NCBI RefSeq assembly: GCF_001570785.1
Contig: NZ_BCSI01000001.1
Coordinates: forward strand, 186,001 to 250,000
Length of the DNA: 64,000 nucleotides
Source: Dermabacter hominis NBRC 106157
GTDB taxonomy: Bacteria; Actinomycetota; Actinomycetes; Actinomycetales; Dermabacteraceae
Direction: 5' to 3'
This document shows positions 9,002 through 18,743 of this stretch, one piece after another. The position numbers and the translations under genes were made by a program. The stretch's first letter is position 1. The number at the start of each line of letters is the position of its first letter. Under the pieces are notes generated by a model. That model saw only the letters and a program-made list of their open reading frames with translations, had not been told where the DNA came from and searched no databases.

Positions 9002-10570
9002 ATGAGTGTGAGCACTTCCCTGACCCGTCTGCACCAGGTATTCGAACTCGCCATGCGCATTGGCGAGGTCATGATTTCCAACGGTGCCGCGGCGGCCGAC
9101 GTGACCGCGACAATGCTACGCGTGACGGCCTCCTCCGGCATTCGAAATGTGTCGGTGCAGACGACTCTTACGGAAGTGTCGGTTTCCTACTACCCGGACA
9201 CGCATTCGGCACCGTTCACGCGCATCAGCACCGCGGGCGGCTACACGTACGACTTCACGAAACTCGACCGCGTCGACGAGATCACCACGAAATACGTGAA
9301 GGGCGAGATGGATCTTCACGAGGCGCTCCTCGCGGTTGATCGCGTGCGCTCAATGAAGCGGTATTACGGGCCGATCGTGACTACCCTCGCGTGGGTGCTC
9401 ATGGGTGGCGCGTGCGCGATGTTCTTCGGCGCGGGGATTCTTGTGACGGCCTTTGCGGCTTTCGCGGCGGGCGTGTTGTGGCAGGTCTACATTCTGTTCG
9501 ACAAGCTGCGGCTTCCCGTGTTTTATGCGCAAATCGCGGGGGGATTCATCGTGGTGCTCATTTCCCTCGTCGTGAACTGGCTGGACCCGACGGCGAATTC
9601 GTCGCTCGTCGTTGTCGCGTGTCTCGTCATGGTGCTTGCGGGCTCGACGTCGGTCGGAGCGATGCAGGACGCGATCACGGGATGGTACGTGACTGCCGCG
9701 GGGCGATTGCTCGAGACGTTCATGCTGACCGTGGGCGCTGTCATCGGTATTCGTGGCGGCATGCTCATTGCCGAGTGGGTCGGTGCTGACATCTCGATCA
9801 CGTCGACGATTCCGGCCACCCTGATTTCGACGCTCCTCGTGGCGATTGCGGGAGCGTTCATCGGGCTCGGTTTCGCCGTAGGTTTCCAAGTCCCGCCGCG
9901 GCTTTTGCACTGGGTGACGCTCCTGCCGGGCTTCACGACAACGACATCGTTCCTCATCGAGGTAGCGGGTCTCGAGCGCGCGTGGGCTACCGGCATTACC
10001 GCGTTCTTCACTGGCGTGTTCGCGGTCGCCATTTCGCAACATGCAAAGGCATACGTGAACATCCTCATCGCCCCTGCGATCATCACGATGGTGCCTGGCT
10101 CGGTTATTTATCGAGGCCTCCTGGGACTGAGCGACGGGAGCAACACGGGTGCCGGCTATCTCTTGCTTGCGTGTGAGATCGCCATTGCGATCTCGGCGGG
10201 CGTGATCCTCGGCGAGCTCGTGGCGAGCCGCGCAGTGACGCTCCTTGCGAGCGGGCGCGTGCGCGTGCCCGCAATTTCACAGCCGTTTAGCACCAATCGG
10301 CGCCGCCGCATGGTGACCTTCAGGCGTCGCCGTAAGCCCGGCGCTCTCACCACGGCGATTCCAGTCGTTCACCTCGATCCCGGCGAACTCGACCCCACGA
10401 TCGATCTCGAGGCCGGCCCGGAATGGCGCGAGGATGTCGACAACCTTCAGCCGGAAGCGCGCGAATCGGGATTCGAGATTGTTGAAATGGACCCCGAAGA
10501 CGTCGGGATGCCGGCCATCCGCTCCGACGAGAGCGCAGATGAGGACGTGCGTAGCGTCGAGCACCTCTAG
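9002..10570 (+). CDS. ThrE-type threonine/serine exporter family protein
   Basis: 522-residue protein combining the N-terminal ThrE domain (soluble first ~115 residues, then five hydrophobic segments) with the second ThrE_2 half (another five), as in the one-chain actinobacterial ThrE. The family-typical start ELAMRIGEVMISNGAAAADV and the VSVQTTLTEVSVSYY strand are clear. A hydrophilic tail from about 425 to 522 is rich in Arg, then Asp and Glu. The predicted role is proton-coupled export of threonine or serine; substrate is inferred from the family. ATG 9002 lies where homology begins. galK follows after 9 bases, so co-transcription is likely. Confidence 0.85.
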   Translation: MSVSTSLTRLHQVFELAMRIGEVMISNGAAAADVTATMLRVTASSGIRNVSVQTTLTEVSVSYYPDTHSAPFTRISTAGGYTYDFTKLDRVDEITTKYVKGEMDLHEALLAVDRVRSMKRYYGPIVTTLAWVLMGGACAMFFGAGILVTAFAAFAAGVLWQVYILFDKLRLPVFYAQIAGGFIVVLISLVVNWLDPTANSSLVVVACLVMVLAGSTSVGAMQDAITGWYVTAAGRLLETFMLTVGAVIGIRGGMLIAEWVGADISITSTIPATLISTLLVAIAGAFIGLGFAVGFQVPPRLLHWVTLLPGFTTTTSFLIEVAGLERAWATGITAFFTGVFAVAISQHAKAYVNILIAPAIITMVPGSVIYRGLLGLSDGSNTGAGYLLLACEIAIAISAGVILGELVASRAVTLLASGRVRVPAISQPFSTNRRRRMVTFRRRRKPGALTTAIPVVHLDPGELDPTIDLEAGPEWREDVDNLQPEARESGFEIVEMDPEDVGMPAIRSDESADEDVRSVEHL

Positions 10571-10579
10571 ACTTGGGGC

Positions 10580-11779
10580 ATGACTGAACTGCATGCTGCT
10601 CCCCGTGACATTGAGGCAATCGACAAGGTTGCTCGCGAGTTTCGCGAGGCCTTTGGCGGCGATCCGGAAGGCGTGTTTTCTGCACCCGGCCGAGTGAACA
10701 TCATCGGTGAGCACGTCGATTATCAGCAGGGTCTGTGTGTCCCAATGGCGATCTCGCATCGCTGCTTCGTCGCGGCACGCCGCACTGACGCTGGCGTCGT
10801 GCGGATGCGGTCCGTGCAGTCAGGCGAGACGGTCGAGACGCCCGTTGCGACTCTCGCCCCGGGGTCCGTCGAAGGGTGGGCCTCCTACGTCGCGGGGGTC
10901 GTGTGGGCGCTCGCGGAACACTTCGAGGACGCAACGCCGTGCGGCTTCGACCTCTTGATCGATGGCTACGTTCCCCTCGGCGCCGGCCTCAGCTCGAGCG
11001 CAGCCCTCGAATGCGCGGTCGCGGCGGCGATCGATGAGCTGTGCGAGCTCGGGACCACTCCCCACGACCGTATTCGCGCGGCGATCAAGGCGGAAACGCA
11101 GTTCGCTGGTGCGGCAACCGGCGGGCTCGATCAGTCGGCTTCGATCCTGTGCGAGGAGGGGCACGCCATCGTTCTCGATTGCCGAGACTTTTCGACGACG
11201 TCTGTCCCGTGGGATCTCGCGGGACAGGGCCTCGAGCTGCTCATTATCGACACGCGGGCTCCTCACAGCCTCGTGGGTGGCGAGTACGCGGAGCGCAGAG
11301 CGCAAGCGGAAGCGGGGGCGCGTGCGCTCGGCGTGGACAGCCTTCGTGACGTGTCGTTCGAAGGGGCTTTGGATGCGTGCGAGGGCCTCACCGATCCCAT
11401 TGTGCGCAAGCGTAGCCGCCACATCATTCACGAGATCGAGCGCGTGCGCGAGTTTGCCGCGGCACTCGAGGCGGGCTCGATCCGCGACAACCTCGAGAAG
11501 ATTGCCGGCCTCCTCAACGCCTCGCACGATTCACTTCGGGATGACTACGAGGTCACCGTCCCCGAGCTCGACGTCGCCGTCGATGCGGCACGCGCAGCGG
11601 GGGCGCACGGTGCGCGCATGACCGGCGGCGGCTTTGGCGGGAGCGTGATCGCTCTTGTCGATGCGGACCGGGTCGAGGCCGTCGCGGACGCGGTGGCACA
11701 CGCATTCGCCGAGCATTCGTTCGCCGCCCCGGCGTTCTTCCTCGCAACGCCGAGCCGCGGCGCCGGCCGAGACCGCTAA
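10580..11779 (+). CDS. galK: Galactokinase
   Basis: 399-residue GHMP kinase phosphorylating galactose at C1, first enzyme of the Leloir pathway. Visible are the galactokinase signature GRVNIIGEHVDYQQG (about 36-50), the ATP loop PLGAGLSSSAALE and motif 3 MTGGGFGGSVIAL. The start follows the exporter gene by 9 bases. No galT or galE lies nearby, so the rest of the pathway must be elsewhere or the sugar substrate may differ. It is convergent with the adenosine deaminase gene, 7 bases apart. Confidence 0.93.
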   Translation: MTELHAAPRDIEAIDKVAREFREAFGGDPEGVFSAPGRVNIIGEHVDYQQGLCVPMAISHRCFVAARRTDAGVVRMRSVQSGETVETPVATLAPGSVEGWASYVAGVVWALAEHFEDATPCGFDLLIDGYVPLGAGLSSSAALECAVAAAIDELCELGTTPHDRIRAAIKAETQFAGAATGGLDQSASILCEEGHAIVLDCRDFSTTSVPWDLAGQGLELLIIDTRAPHSLVGGEYAERRAQAEAGARALGVDSLRDVSFEGALDACEGLTDPIVRKRSRHIIHEIERVREFAAALEAGSIRDNLEKIAGLLNASHDSLRDDYEVTVPELDVAVDAARAAGAHGARMTGGGFGGSVIALVDADRVEAVADAVAHAFAEHSFAAPAFFLATPSRGAGRDR

Positions 11780-11786
11780 GACGCGC

Positions 11787-12833
11787 TCAGGCCGCGCCTT
11801 CGTACCACTCGCGCACGCGCGCGAGCTGCGATGCCTTGAGCGCGTCGCTCATGCGCGAGGCGCGGATTGATCCGGCGGCGAGAACGGCGATTTCCCGATC
11901 GCTCATGCCCATTGCGCGCACGGCTTCGTATTGGGCGAGAAGGCGCGAACCGAAGAGGAGCGGGTCGTCCGCGCCGAGGGCGATCGTGGCACCGGAGCGT
12001 GCGAGCTGCGGTACGGGCACATCGCTGATATCGCCATACACGCCGAGAGAAACGTTCGACGCCGGGCATACCTCGAGGGCAATGTCACGCTCCACGAGTG
12101 TGTCGAGGAGCCGAGGATCCTCGATCGCGCGCACGCCGTGGCCGAGGCGCGTGGGCCTCAACGCCTCGACGACCTCGTGGATGTGCGGCGGGCCGAGGAG
12201 CTCGCCACCGTGGGGCATCGCGGCGAGGCCCCCGTTGTGCGCAATTCTGAACGCACCCGCGAACGCACTCGTATTGCCGCGCCGCTCGTCGTTGGACAGC
12301 CCGAATCCGATCACGGTGCCCGCGTACTTGACGGCAAGGCGAGCGAGGATGCGGGCATCGAGCGGGTGGCGCATGCGGCTCGCCGCGACGATGATCCCCA
12401 TTGAGATTCCGAGGTCGCGCTCGATCGCGCGGGCTTCATCCACGATGATCTCGATTGCGGGGGTGATGCCGCCCACGAACGGCGCGTAACTCGTGGGATC
12501 AATTTGCAGCTCGAGCCGTACGGAGCCCTCGGCGAGATCATCCTCGGCGGCCTCGCGAAGGAGGCGGCGCATAATCGTCTCGCTGTTGACGACGGTGCGT
12601 GCGGCGTCGTAGAAACGCTGGAAGCGGAACCAGCCACGCGCGCTCGGCTCGACCTTGAGCGCGGTCTGTTCCGTGAGCGTGCGCGGCAACCGCAAGTTCT
12701 GTGCGGCCGCGAGCTCCTGCAGCGTGTCGTGACGCATCGAGCCCGTGAAGTGCAGGTGCAGGTGCGCCTTGGGCAGCGCGCGCAGGTCTCGCTTGCCTTC
12801 GCGATTGGGGTGTGGATTTCCGACGGTTGCCAT
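11787..12833 (-). CDS. add: Adenosine deaminase family protein
   Basis: 348-residue TIM-barrel metal hydrolase. The first metal motif is KAHLHLHFTGSMR (about 22-34), HGGELLGPP gives the next histidine, RLGHGVRAIEDP the catalytic histidine region, and GADDPLLFG the final Asp pair. The HFTGSMR form in place of the classical HLDGSLR is found in a branch of actinobacterial add-like enzymes, so adenosine is likely but not proven as substrate. The gene starts 3 bases after the aminotransferase stop, so the two form a minus-strand operon, with add second. Confidence 0.85.
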   Translation of the reverse strand: MATVGNPHPNREGKRDLRALPKAHLHLHFTGSMRHDTLQELAAAQNLRLPRTLTEQTALKVEPSARGWFRFQRFYDAARTVVNSETIMRRLLREAAEDDLAEGSVRLELQIDPTSYAPFVGGITPAIEIIVDEARAIERDLGISMGIIVAASRMRHPLDARILARLAVKYAGTVIGFGLSNDERRGNTSAFAGAFRIAHNGGLAAMPHGGELLGPPHIHEVVEALRPTRLGHGVRAIEDPRLLDTLVERDIALEVCPASNVSLGVYGDISDVPVPQLARSGATIALGADDPLLFGSRLLAQYEAVRAMGMSDREIAVLAAGSIRASRMSDALKASQLARVREWYEGAA

Positions 12834-12836
12834 GGC

Positions 12837-14060
12837 CTAGCCGAGCACTTTCTGAAGTCGAGCAACGCCCTTCGCCAGGTCGGCGTCGGAAAGTGCATAG
12901 CTGAGGCGGAGGTGACCCGGCGCATCGAAAGCCTCCCCGGGCACGAGTGCGACCTTGGCGCGCTCGAGGATGAGTGCGGCGAGTTCGGCCGACGTGGTGA
13001 CGCGCGTACCGTCGATCTCGCGCCCCAGCAGGCCCGTCACGTCGGGGAAGGCGTAGAACGCCCCGCGCGGAGTCGGCAGCGTGAGACCTTCGATCTCGCT
13101 GAGCATGTCGACCATTGTGCGGCGTCGCCGATCGAATGCTTCACGCATTGTGTCGAGCGGTTCGGTGGGGCCCGTCAGCGCGGCGATGGCGGCGCGCTGG
13201 GCAACGTTGTTGACGTTCGAGGTCAGGTGGCTTTGGAGCCGCGCAACGCCCTGGGCGATGTCCGGCGGAGCGATCAACCAGCCGACGCGCCAGCCGGTCA
13301 TGGCGAACGTCTTGGCGACGCCGTTGACGAGAACCGTGCGGTCCTCGAGCTCGGGCACCACGTCAAGGATCGAATGGAACGTCGCGCCGTCATAAACAAG
13401 GTGCTGGTAAATCTCATCGGAGAGCACCCACAGATCGTTCTCGAGTGCCCACCGCCCGAACTCTTCCACCTGAGCGCGGCTCATGACCGCACCCGTAGGG
13501 TTCGACGGCGAGCACAGCAGCACGACCTTCGAACGCGGCGTGCGGGCGGCCTCGAGCTGCTCGATCGAGGGGATATAGCCCTGGTTGGCGCCCGCGCGCA
13601 CGGCGACGGGAACTCCGCCCGCAAGCCGAACTGCCTCCGGATACGTTGTCCAGTAGGGCGCTGGCAGGATGGCTTCATCGCCCGGATCGAGGAGAGCTGC
13701 GAGTGCTTCGTATACGGCCTGCTTCCCGCCGTTGGTGACGATGATGCGTGAGGCATCGACGCGAACGCGGTCGCTCTCAAAGGTCTGGTGCGCGATCGCC
13801 TCCTTGAGCTCTGGAAGGCCGGTCGCGGGGGAGTAGCGGTGATTCTTTGGATCGCGAGCGGCGGCGATCGCAGCCTCGACGATGTGCTCGGGCGTGGGGA
13901 AATCCGGCTCGCCAGCGCCGAAGCCTATGACGTCTTCTCCTTGCGCGGCGAGAGCCTTCGCCTTCGCGTCAACGGCGAGAGTGGCCGACTCAGCGATCGA
14001 TGTGAGGCGCGCAGAAAGGCGCCGTTCGTGCGGTGTGGAGGTGGAGTCATCGAAGCTCAT
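12837..14060 (-). CDS. aspC: Class I/II pyridoxal-phosphate aminotransferase, probable aspartate aminotransferase
   Basis: 407-residue fold-type I aminotransferase. [12 protein letters not shown] binds the cofactor phosphate, [10 protein letters not shown] and [11 protein letters not shown] carry the substrate and ring-binding residues, and K250 in [16 protein letters not shown] is the Schiff-base lysine. Position just upstream of tRNA-Trp and secE, on the opposite strand, is the usual place of the aspartate aminotransferase gene in Micrococcales and Streptomyces. Transamination of aspartate with 2-oxoglutarate is inferred from that subfamily; other amino donors are possible. It is first gene of the minus-strand pair with add. 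Confidence 0.88.
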   Translation of the reverse strand: MSFDDSTSTPHERRLSARLTSIAESATLAVDAKAKALAAQGEDVIGFGAGEPDFPTPEHIVEAAIAAARDPKNHRYSPATGLPELKEAIAHQTFESDRVRVDASRIIVTNGGKQAVYEALAALLDPGDEAILPAPYWTTYPEAVRLAGGVPVAVRAGANQGYIPSIEQLEAARTPRSKVVLLCSPSNPTGAVMSRAQVEEFGRWALENDLWVLSDEIYQHLVYDGATFHSILDVVPELEDRTVLVNGVAKTFAMTGWRVGWLIAPPDIAQGVARLQSHLTSNVNNVAQRAAIAALTGPTEPLDTMREAFDRRRRTMVDMLSEIEGLTLPTPRGAFYAFPDVTGLLGREIDGTRVTTSAELAALILERAKVALVPGEAFDAPGHLRLSYALSDADLAKGVARLQKVLG

Positions 14061-14266
14061 AGATTCGATCTTGTCAGAAAAAGCAGAGCGTCGCGTGAAA
14101 CCCGTGCGTCACGCGCCCGCAAAGGACGCTAGCGCCTGATTCAAGCCGAGTGCGTCACACAATCGCGATAAGGGCCCTCGTGACTAGACCGCGGCGTTCA
14201 ATTGCCCTATGATCGTATCTGGCCCTTTTTGAGGGCTTCGCTCCTCGGGCAGTGCTCGTGAAGCAC

Positions 14267-14339
14267 AGGGCAGTGGCGCAATTGGTAGCGCAACGGTCTC
14301 CAAAACCGTAGGTTGCAGGTTCGAGTCCTGTCTGCCCTG
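14267..14339 (+). tRNA. tRNA-Trp (anticodon CCA)
   Basis: A 73-base cloverleaf with acceptor stem AGGGCAG/CTGCCCT, D-arm GCGCAATTGGTAGCGC, and anticodon stem ACGGT/ACCGT enclosing CTCCAAA, anticodon CCA at 14300-14302. The T-arm is GCAGGTTCGAGTCCTGT with the TTCGA loop, and the discriminator base is G. The 3' CCA is not encoded. It sits just before secE, as in many actinobacteria. The 206 bases upstream (14061-14266) contain a possible -10 box TATGAT at 14209 but no convincing -35. Confidence 0.97.
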
Positions 14340-14410
14340 CTTTTTCTTTAAGCGGTAATCCCCAGCGCCCGATCGACACGTTGCCGACGTCGAGATGGAG
14401 AAGGAAAACG

Positions 14411-14674
14411 ATGAGCGTTCACCCCGAGACCGACCCCACTCGTGACGACTTCGAGCAAGAGTCGACCATCGGCACGAAGAACCCCTTCAAGGCGTGCTGG
14501 ATCTTCCTCCAGCAGGTTTTCACGGAACTGCGCAAGGTTGTCACGCCGACCGGTCGCGAAATGGTCACCTACACGATTGCGGTTGTCGCGTTCGTCGTGT
14601 TCATGATCCTTCTCGTGTTCGGCATGGACTTCGTGTTCGGCTCGCTCACGCGCGCACTGTTCACGGCGCACTGA
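14411..14674 (+). CDS. secE: Preprotein translocase subunit SecE
   Basis: 87-residue small essential subunit of the SecYEG channel. A hydrophilic N-terminus of ~33 residues leads to the amphipathic helix [20 protein letters not shown] and one membrane span (about 52-74), the single-span form normal for actinobacteria. The start at ATG 14411 (MSVHPETD) follows GAGAAGGAA; an in-frame ATG ten codons upstream lacks a good site. nusG follows after 28 bases, and tRNA-Trp lies 71 bases upstream. Confidence 0.94.
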   Translation: MSVHPETDPTRDDFEQESTIGTKNPFKACWIFLQQVFTELRKVVTPTGREMVTYTIAVVAFVVFMILLVFGMDFVFGSLTRALFTAH

Positions 14675-14702
14675 GATTTTCGAGAGTAAGGAAACGATAC
14701 TC

Positions 14703-15467
14703 GTGGCAGAAGATATGCACGACGACCTCGCAAACGAGGCCCTCGACACCACCCCGGAAATGGCCGACGCCCCCGAGAGCGGCGAAGCTCCCGAAAACGC
14801 AGCGCCCGCGGAGGAAGCCGAGGGCGCAGAGGCCCCCGCCGTTCTCGACGAAAACTCCGAGAGCGCGGTTGAGGATCCGGTCGTGGCCCTCAAGCGTCAC
14901 CTGCGTTCCGCACCCGGCGAGTGGTACGTCATCCACTCCTACTCGGGTCACGAAAACCGTGTGAAGACCCAGCTGCTCACGCGCACCGAAACCCAGGACA
15001 TGGAGGATTACATCTTCCAGGTCGAGGTGCCCATGGAGGATGCGACCGAGGTCAAGAACGGCCAAAAGAAGATCGTGCGCCGCGTGCGCATTCCCGGTTA
15101 CGTGTACGTGCGCATGGATCTCACCGAAGCTTCGTGGCGCGTGGTGCGTGACACCCCGGGCGTGACCGGTTTTGTGGGAAACAGCACCGATCCTGTACCT
15201 CTCTCGTTCGATGAGATTTACTCTCTGTTGGCGCCGTCGGTCAACCTCCCCGAGAAGAAGAAGTCCTCTTCTTCCAAGGCCAAGGAAAAGGCCATCCCGG
15301 CGTTCGAGGTGGGCGAGTCCGTCACCGTCATGGACGGCCCCTTCGAAACGATGCCCGCCACGATCGCGGACATCGACAACACCAACCAGAAACTTCGGGT
15401 TCTCGTGTCGATCTTCGGCCGCGAGACCCCGCTCGAGTTGGGCTTCGAGCAGGTCGCCAAGATCTGA
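14703..15467 (+). CDS. nusG: Transcription termination/antitermination factor NusG
   Basis: 254-residue NusG, binding RNA polymerase and Rho and linking to ribosomal S10. The first ~70 residues are an acidic Ala/Glu/Pro-rich extension common in actinobacteria. The NGN domain starts at [16 protein letters not shown] (72-87), and the KOW domain runs from about 199 to the end ([17 protein letters not shown]). Start is GTG 14703. It follows secE by 28 bases and precedes rplK by 81 bases, the standard arrangement. Confidence 0.96.
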   Translation: MAEDMHDDLANEALDTTPEMADAPESGEAPENAAPAEEAEGAEAPAVLDENSESAVEDPVVALKRHLRSAPGEWYVIHSYSGHENRVKTQLLTRTETQDMEDYIFQVEVPMEDATEVKNGQKKIVRRVRIPGYVYVRMDLTEASWRVVRDTPGVTGFVGNSTDPVPLSFDEIYSLLAPSVNLPEKKKSSSSKAKEKAIPAFEVGESVTVMDGPFETMPATIADIDNTNQKLRVLVSIFGRETPLELGFEQVAKI

Positions 15468-15548
15468 AAACGCCCGCCCGCACTCGCGGGACTGTAGTGG
15501 GAGGGTGCCGAACGGTATCCGCCCGAACCACGACAAGAAGGAAGAGCA

Positions 15549-15980
15549 ATGGCTCCCAAGAAAAAGGTCGCGAGCATTATCAAGCTCCAGATCCAGGCTG
15601 GACAGGCGACGCCTGCCCCGCCGATCGGCCCGGCACTCGGTGCCGCCGGTGTGAACATCGTTGAGTTCACCAAGGCCTACAACGCCGCCACCGAAAGCCA
15701 GCGCGGCAACATCGTCCCGGTTGAGATCACCGTGTACGAGGATCGCTCGTTCACGTTCATCACCAAGACTCCGCCCGCTGCACGCCTCCTCCTCAAGGCC
15801 GCAGGCCTTGACAAGGGCTCACCCGTGCCCCACACCCAGAAGGTGGGCAAGGTGACCATGGAGCAGGTCAAGGAGATCGCGCAGACCAAGATGCCCGATC
15901 TCAACGCAAACGATATTGACGCCGCCGCGAAGATCGTGGCTGGAACCGCGCGTTCCATGGGCATCACGGTGGAGGGCTGA
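15549..15980 (+). CDS. rplK: 50S ribosomal protein L11
   Basis: 143-residue L11, part of the factor-binding centre with 23S rRNA helices 43/44, and in this family the stringent-response sensor partner of RelA. The start [20 protein letters not shown] and the proline-rich [14 protein letters not shown] are characteristic, as is the C-terminal rRNA-binding [15 protein letters not shown] follows AAGAAGGAAGAG. rplA follows after 5 bases, so they form one operon. Confidence 0.97.
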   Translation: MAPKKKVASIIKLQIQAGQATPAPPIGPALGAAGVNIVEFTKAYNAATESQRGNIVPVEITVYEDRSFTFITKTPPAARLLLKAAGLDKGSPVPHTQKVGKVTMEQVKEIAQTKMPDLNANDIDAAAKIVAGTARSMGITVEG

Positions 15981-15985
15981 TCCAA

Positions 15986-16705
15986 ATGGCAAAGAAATCA
16001 AAGGCATTCCAGGACGCCGCCGCACTCATTGAGGAAGGCCGCCACTACGCGCCCCTCGATGCCGTGCGCATCGTCAAGAAGTCCGGCTCCAAGAAGACCG
16101 ACTCGACCGTTGAGGTCGCCATGCGCCTGAGCGTTGACCCCCGCAAGGCGGACCAGATGGTGCGCGGCACCGTCAACCTCCCGCACGGCACCGGTAAGAC
16201 CGCCCGCGTCATCGTGTTCGCGACCGGCCCCCAGGCCGAGGCAGCACGCGCCGCAGGCGCCGACGAGGTCGGCGACGACGACCTCATCGAGAAGGTTGCA
16301 GGCGGCTGGACCGACTTCGACACCGCCGTGGCAACCCCGAACCTCATGGGTAAGGTGGGCCGTCTCGGTCGCGTGCTTGGTCCCCGTGGCCTCATGCCGA
16401 ACCCCAAGACCGGCACCGTCACGATGGACACCGCGAAGGCTGTCAGCGACATCAAGGGCGGCAAGATCGACTTCCGCGTTGACCGTGCTGCCAACCTTCA
16501 CTTCATCATCGGCAAGGCCTCGTTCAGCGAGAAGCAGCTCGTGGAGAACTACGTTGCAGCTCTCGAGGAGATTCTGCGCCTCAAGCCGGCGAGCTCGAAG
16601 GGCCGCTACATCTCGAAGGTCACGATGTCCACGACCTTCGGTCCCGGTGTTCCGATCGACGTGAACCGTACGCGTAACCTCACCGAGGAGACCGACGAGG
16701 CCTGA
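15986..16705 (+). CDS. rplA: 50S ribosomal protein L1
   Basis: 239-residue L1 of the large-subunit stalk at the exit site; it also acts in the family as translational repressor of its own operon. Diagnostic stretches are [16 protein letters not shown] and [15 protein letters not shown]. Length and order after rplK are typical. A strong hairpin 33 bases after the stop ends the operon. Confidence 0.97.
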   Translation: MAKKSKAFQDAAALIEEGRHYAPLDAVRIVKKSGSKKTDSTVEVAMRLSVDPRKADQMVRGTVNLPHGTGKTARVIVFATGPQAEAARAAGADEVGDDDLIEKVAGGWTDFDTAVATPNLMGKVGRLGRVLGPRGLMPNPKTGTVTMDTAKAVSDIKGGKIDFRVDRAANLHFIIGKASFSEKQLVENYVAALEEILRLKPASSKGRYISKVTMSTTFGPGVPIDVNRTRNLTEETDEA

Positions 16706-16737
16706 GCCTCGAAGCTCCCGGAGAGCACAGCATAAAA

Positions 16738-16770
16738 GAGTGGGCCCCGCGCAATGCGCGGGGCCCACTC
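16738..16770. terminator. Bidirectional terminator between rplA and the peptide transporter gene
   Basis: Perfect inverted repeat GAGTGGGCCCCGCGC / GCGCGGGGCCCACTC with a 3-base loop (AAT). It sits between convergent genes. A-rich sequence precedes it and TCGTAT follows, so it can serve both strands. Confidence 0.85.
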
Positions 16771-16788
16771 TCGTATAGGAGGGTGCGA

Positions 16789-18372
16789 TTACTTCGCGAC
16801 CTTCACGCCAACATCACGCGCTCCACTGAGCTCGCGCTGATCGACGTCGTCCATCTTCGACTGCACCCAGGGGGCAATCAAGAACATAATGATCGCCACG
16901 ACGACGGTCACGGCACCGAGGCCGTAGTAGTACACGGCGTCACCGAGGTTTGCCCTCTTCACCTGGTCGATAATCACCGACGTGAGACCCATGCCGACGC
17001 TCGGCGCAAGGTACCAAAGGGTCATGGTCTGCGAGGCAAACTGCTTCGGTGCGAGCTTGGTCGTCACCGAGAGGCCCACGGGGTTCATGCACAGCTCGGC
17101 AACCGTCTGCACGACGAACACGAGGCCCAGGTACCAGAACGGGGCGAGCATGCCCGCACCCGGCCACGTTCCGAAGCCGTAGCCCATGAGCAATGCCGAC
17201 AGCGCGATGATGACGAGAGAAAGCGCGAACTTTGCGGCCGTGTTCGGGAACTTGCCCTTGCGGCGAGTGAAGATCCACGCGATCACCGGCGAGAGCAAGA
17301 GCACCGCGGCAGGGTTGATGGACTGGTAAACCTCGGGGGAGAGGTTTAGGGCGCCGATCGTGCGGTCCGTATTGTTCTCGGCGAAGAATGCCATTTTGCC
17401 GGCGGCCTGCTCGAAGATCACGACGAACAGGATCTGACCGACCCACAAGGGCAAGAACGCGCCGAGGTGCGTGCGCTCCTCAGCGGTGACCTTCGGGCTC
17501 TTGAACATCGTGAGGAAGTAATACGCGCTCATCACGAGAGCGAAGGCAAACAGCGAGTAGGCAATCGCCGAGTGCAACTCGCCGAGAAGTGCGTTGAAGC
17601 CAAGGACGAGCAGGGTCGCGATGACCACAACTCCAAGGCCACCAAGGGCGAGACGCGCGCCTTCGCCCTTCTGGAGCGGGTTCGGGATGCGGTAGGCGAA
17701 TTCGCCAAGCTTGTGGCGACCGTAGAAGAACGACACGAGAGCGAGCGCCATACCGACGGCAGCGGCAAGGAAGCCCACGTGGTAGCCGAAGTGGCCGCGC
17801 AGGAAGCCCACGATCAGCGGGGCAACGAGCGAGCCGACGTTCACCGACATGTAGAAGTACTGGAAGCCCGCATCGCGCCTCGGGTCGTCCTCATCGTAGA
17901 GGCCGCCCACGATCGTCGCGAGGTTCGGCTTGATGAGGCCGGTACCGATCGCAATGCAGATCAGGCCCGACCACGACGTGATCGCGGCAGGGAATGCCAG
18001 CAGCACGTGGCCGAGCATGATGACCGACCCGCCGATAAGCCCGGAGATCCACGGCCCGAGGATGCGATCGGCGATGATGCCGCCCGGGATCGTCATGAGG
18101 AGCACCGCGGCGCCGTAGGCGGACACGATGACCTGTCCCGCGGTATCCGAAAGACCGAGACCCTGGTTAGAAGCGACATCGGTGAGGAAGTACAGCAGGA
18201 TCGCGCGCATGCCGAACCAGCTAAAGCGCTCCCACATTTCGACCTGGAGCATCCAGGGTAGGCCGCCGGGTTGACCGATGAAGGACTTATCGTTCTTGGA
18301 GGGACCCGTGCGTAGTTTCGTGGGCCGGTACTTGTATACCGCTGAATCTTGTGCGGTCGGATTGGTCGTCAT
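16789..18372 (-). CDS. POT/PTR family proton-coupled oligopeptide transporter
   Basis: 527-residue major-facilitator protein of the POT family, importing di- and tripeptides with protons. The first helix has VEMWERFSWFGMRAILLYF, matching the ExxER(F) proton-coupling motif; GGIIADRILG and QYFYMSVNVGSL are the second family signatures. About fourteen hydrophobic segments are visible, as expected. The start MTTNPTAQDS at 18372 gives a polar N-terminus of ~40 residues. It is convergent with rplA and divergent from the oxidoreductase gene across a 371-base gap. Confidence 0.93.
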   Translation of the reverse strand: MTTNPTAQDSAVYKYRPTKLRTGPSKNDKSFIGQPGGLPWMLQVEMWERFSWFGMRAILLYFLTDVASNQGLGLSDTAGQVIVSAYGAAVLLMTIPGGIIADRILGPWISGLIGGSVIMLGHVLLAFPAAITSWSGLICIAIGTGLIKPNLATIVGGLYDEDDPRRDAGFQYFYMSVNVGSLVAPLIVGFLRGHFGYHVGFLAAAVGMALALVSFFYGRHKLGEFAYRIPNPLQKGEGARLALGGLGVVVIATLLVLGFNALLGELHSAIAYSLFAFALVMSAYYFLTMFKSPKVTAEERTHLGAFLPLWVGQILFVVIFEQAAGKMAFFAENNTDRTIGALNLSPEVYQSINPAAVLLLSPVIAWIFTRRKGKFPNTAAKFALSLVIIALSALLMGYGFGTWPGAGMLAPFWYLGLVFVVQTVAELCMNPVGLSVTTKLAPKQFASQTMTLWYLAPSVGMGLTSVIIDQVKRANLGDAVYYYGLGAVTVVVAIIMFLIAPWVQSKMDDVDQRELSGARDVGVKVAK

Positions 18373-18743
18373 CGATAAATCCTTGCTGTGTCGTTCCTAT
18401 AGATCGCGTATCGCGGGGGACCAACCGGCGCACGGTGTGTGGCCGGGGGTGGCGCGGGGTACGCGCCGTGTTTCGTTCATGACATCAGACCGTGCTTGTC
18501 TGCCTCGGGTCAGAAATGGTGAAAAACGTGATCACGGCAACTACTGATCCGGTTGCCCGGATCGGTAAGAGATGTAGGGACCTAGGGCACGATAGCGGTC
18601 GAAGGGACATCCGTTTATCATGACCCGGCTGCTGAGTTCGCCCCATCTGACTGGGTACTGTTAATGGCCAAGGCCACGTGATCGGTGCGTCGTAGGGTCG
18701 CCAGTGAAGGCTGCGCCTGCACCGCTGTTGAAAGGGGATCTCG
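18373..18743. promoter_or_regulatory. 371-base divergent intergenic region with a GATCCGG palindrome
   Basis: No gene is supported here; a short plus-strand frame overlapping the transporter start is a shadow. The region must hold promoters for both divergent genes. The clearest element is the inverted repeat GATCCGG-TTGC-CCGGATC at 18546-18563, possibly an operator or a small RNA hairpin. The oxidoreductase ribosome binding site GAAAGGGGA lies at 18730-18738. Confidence 0.4.
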
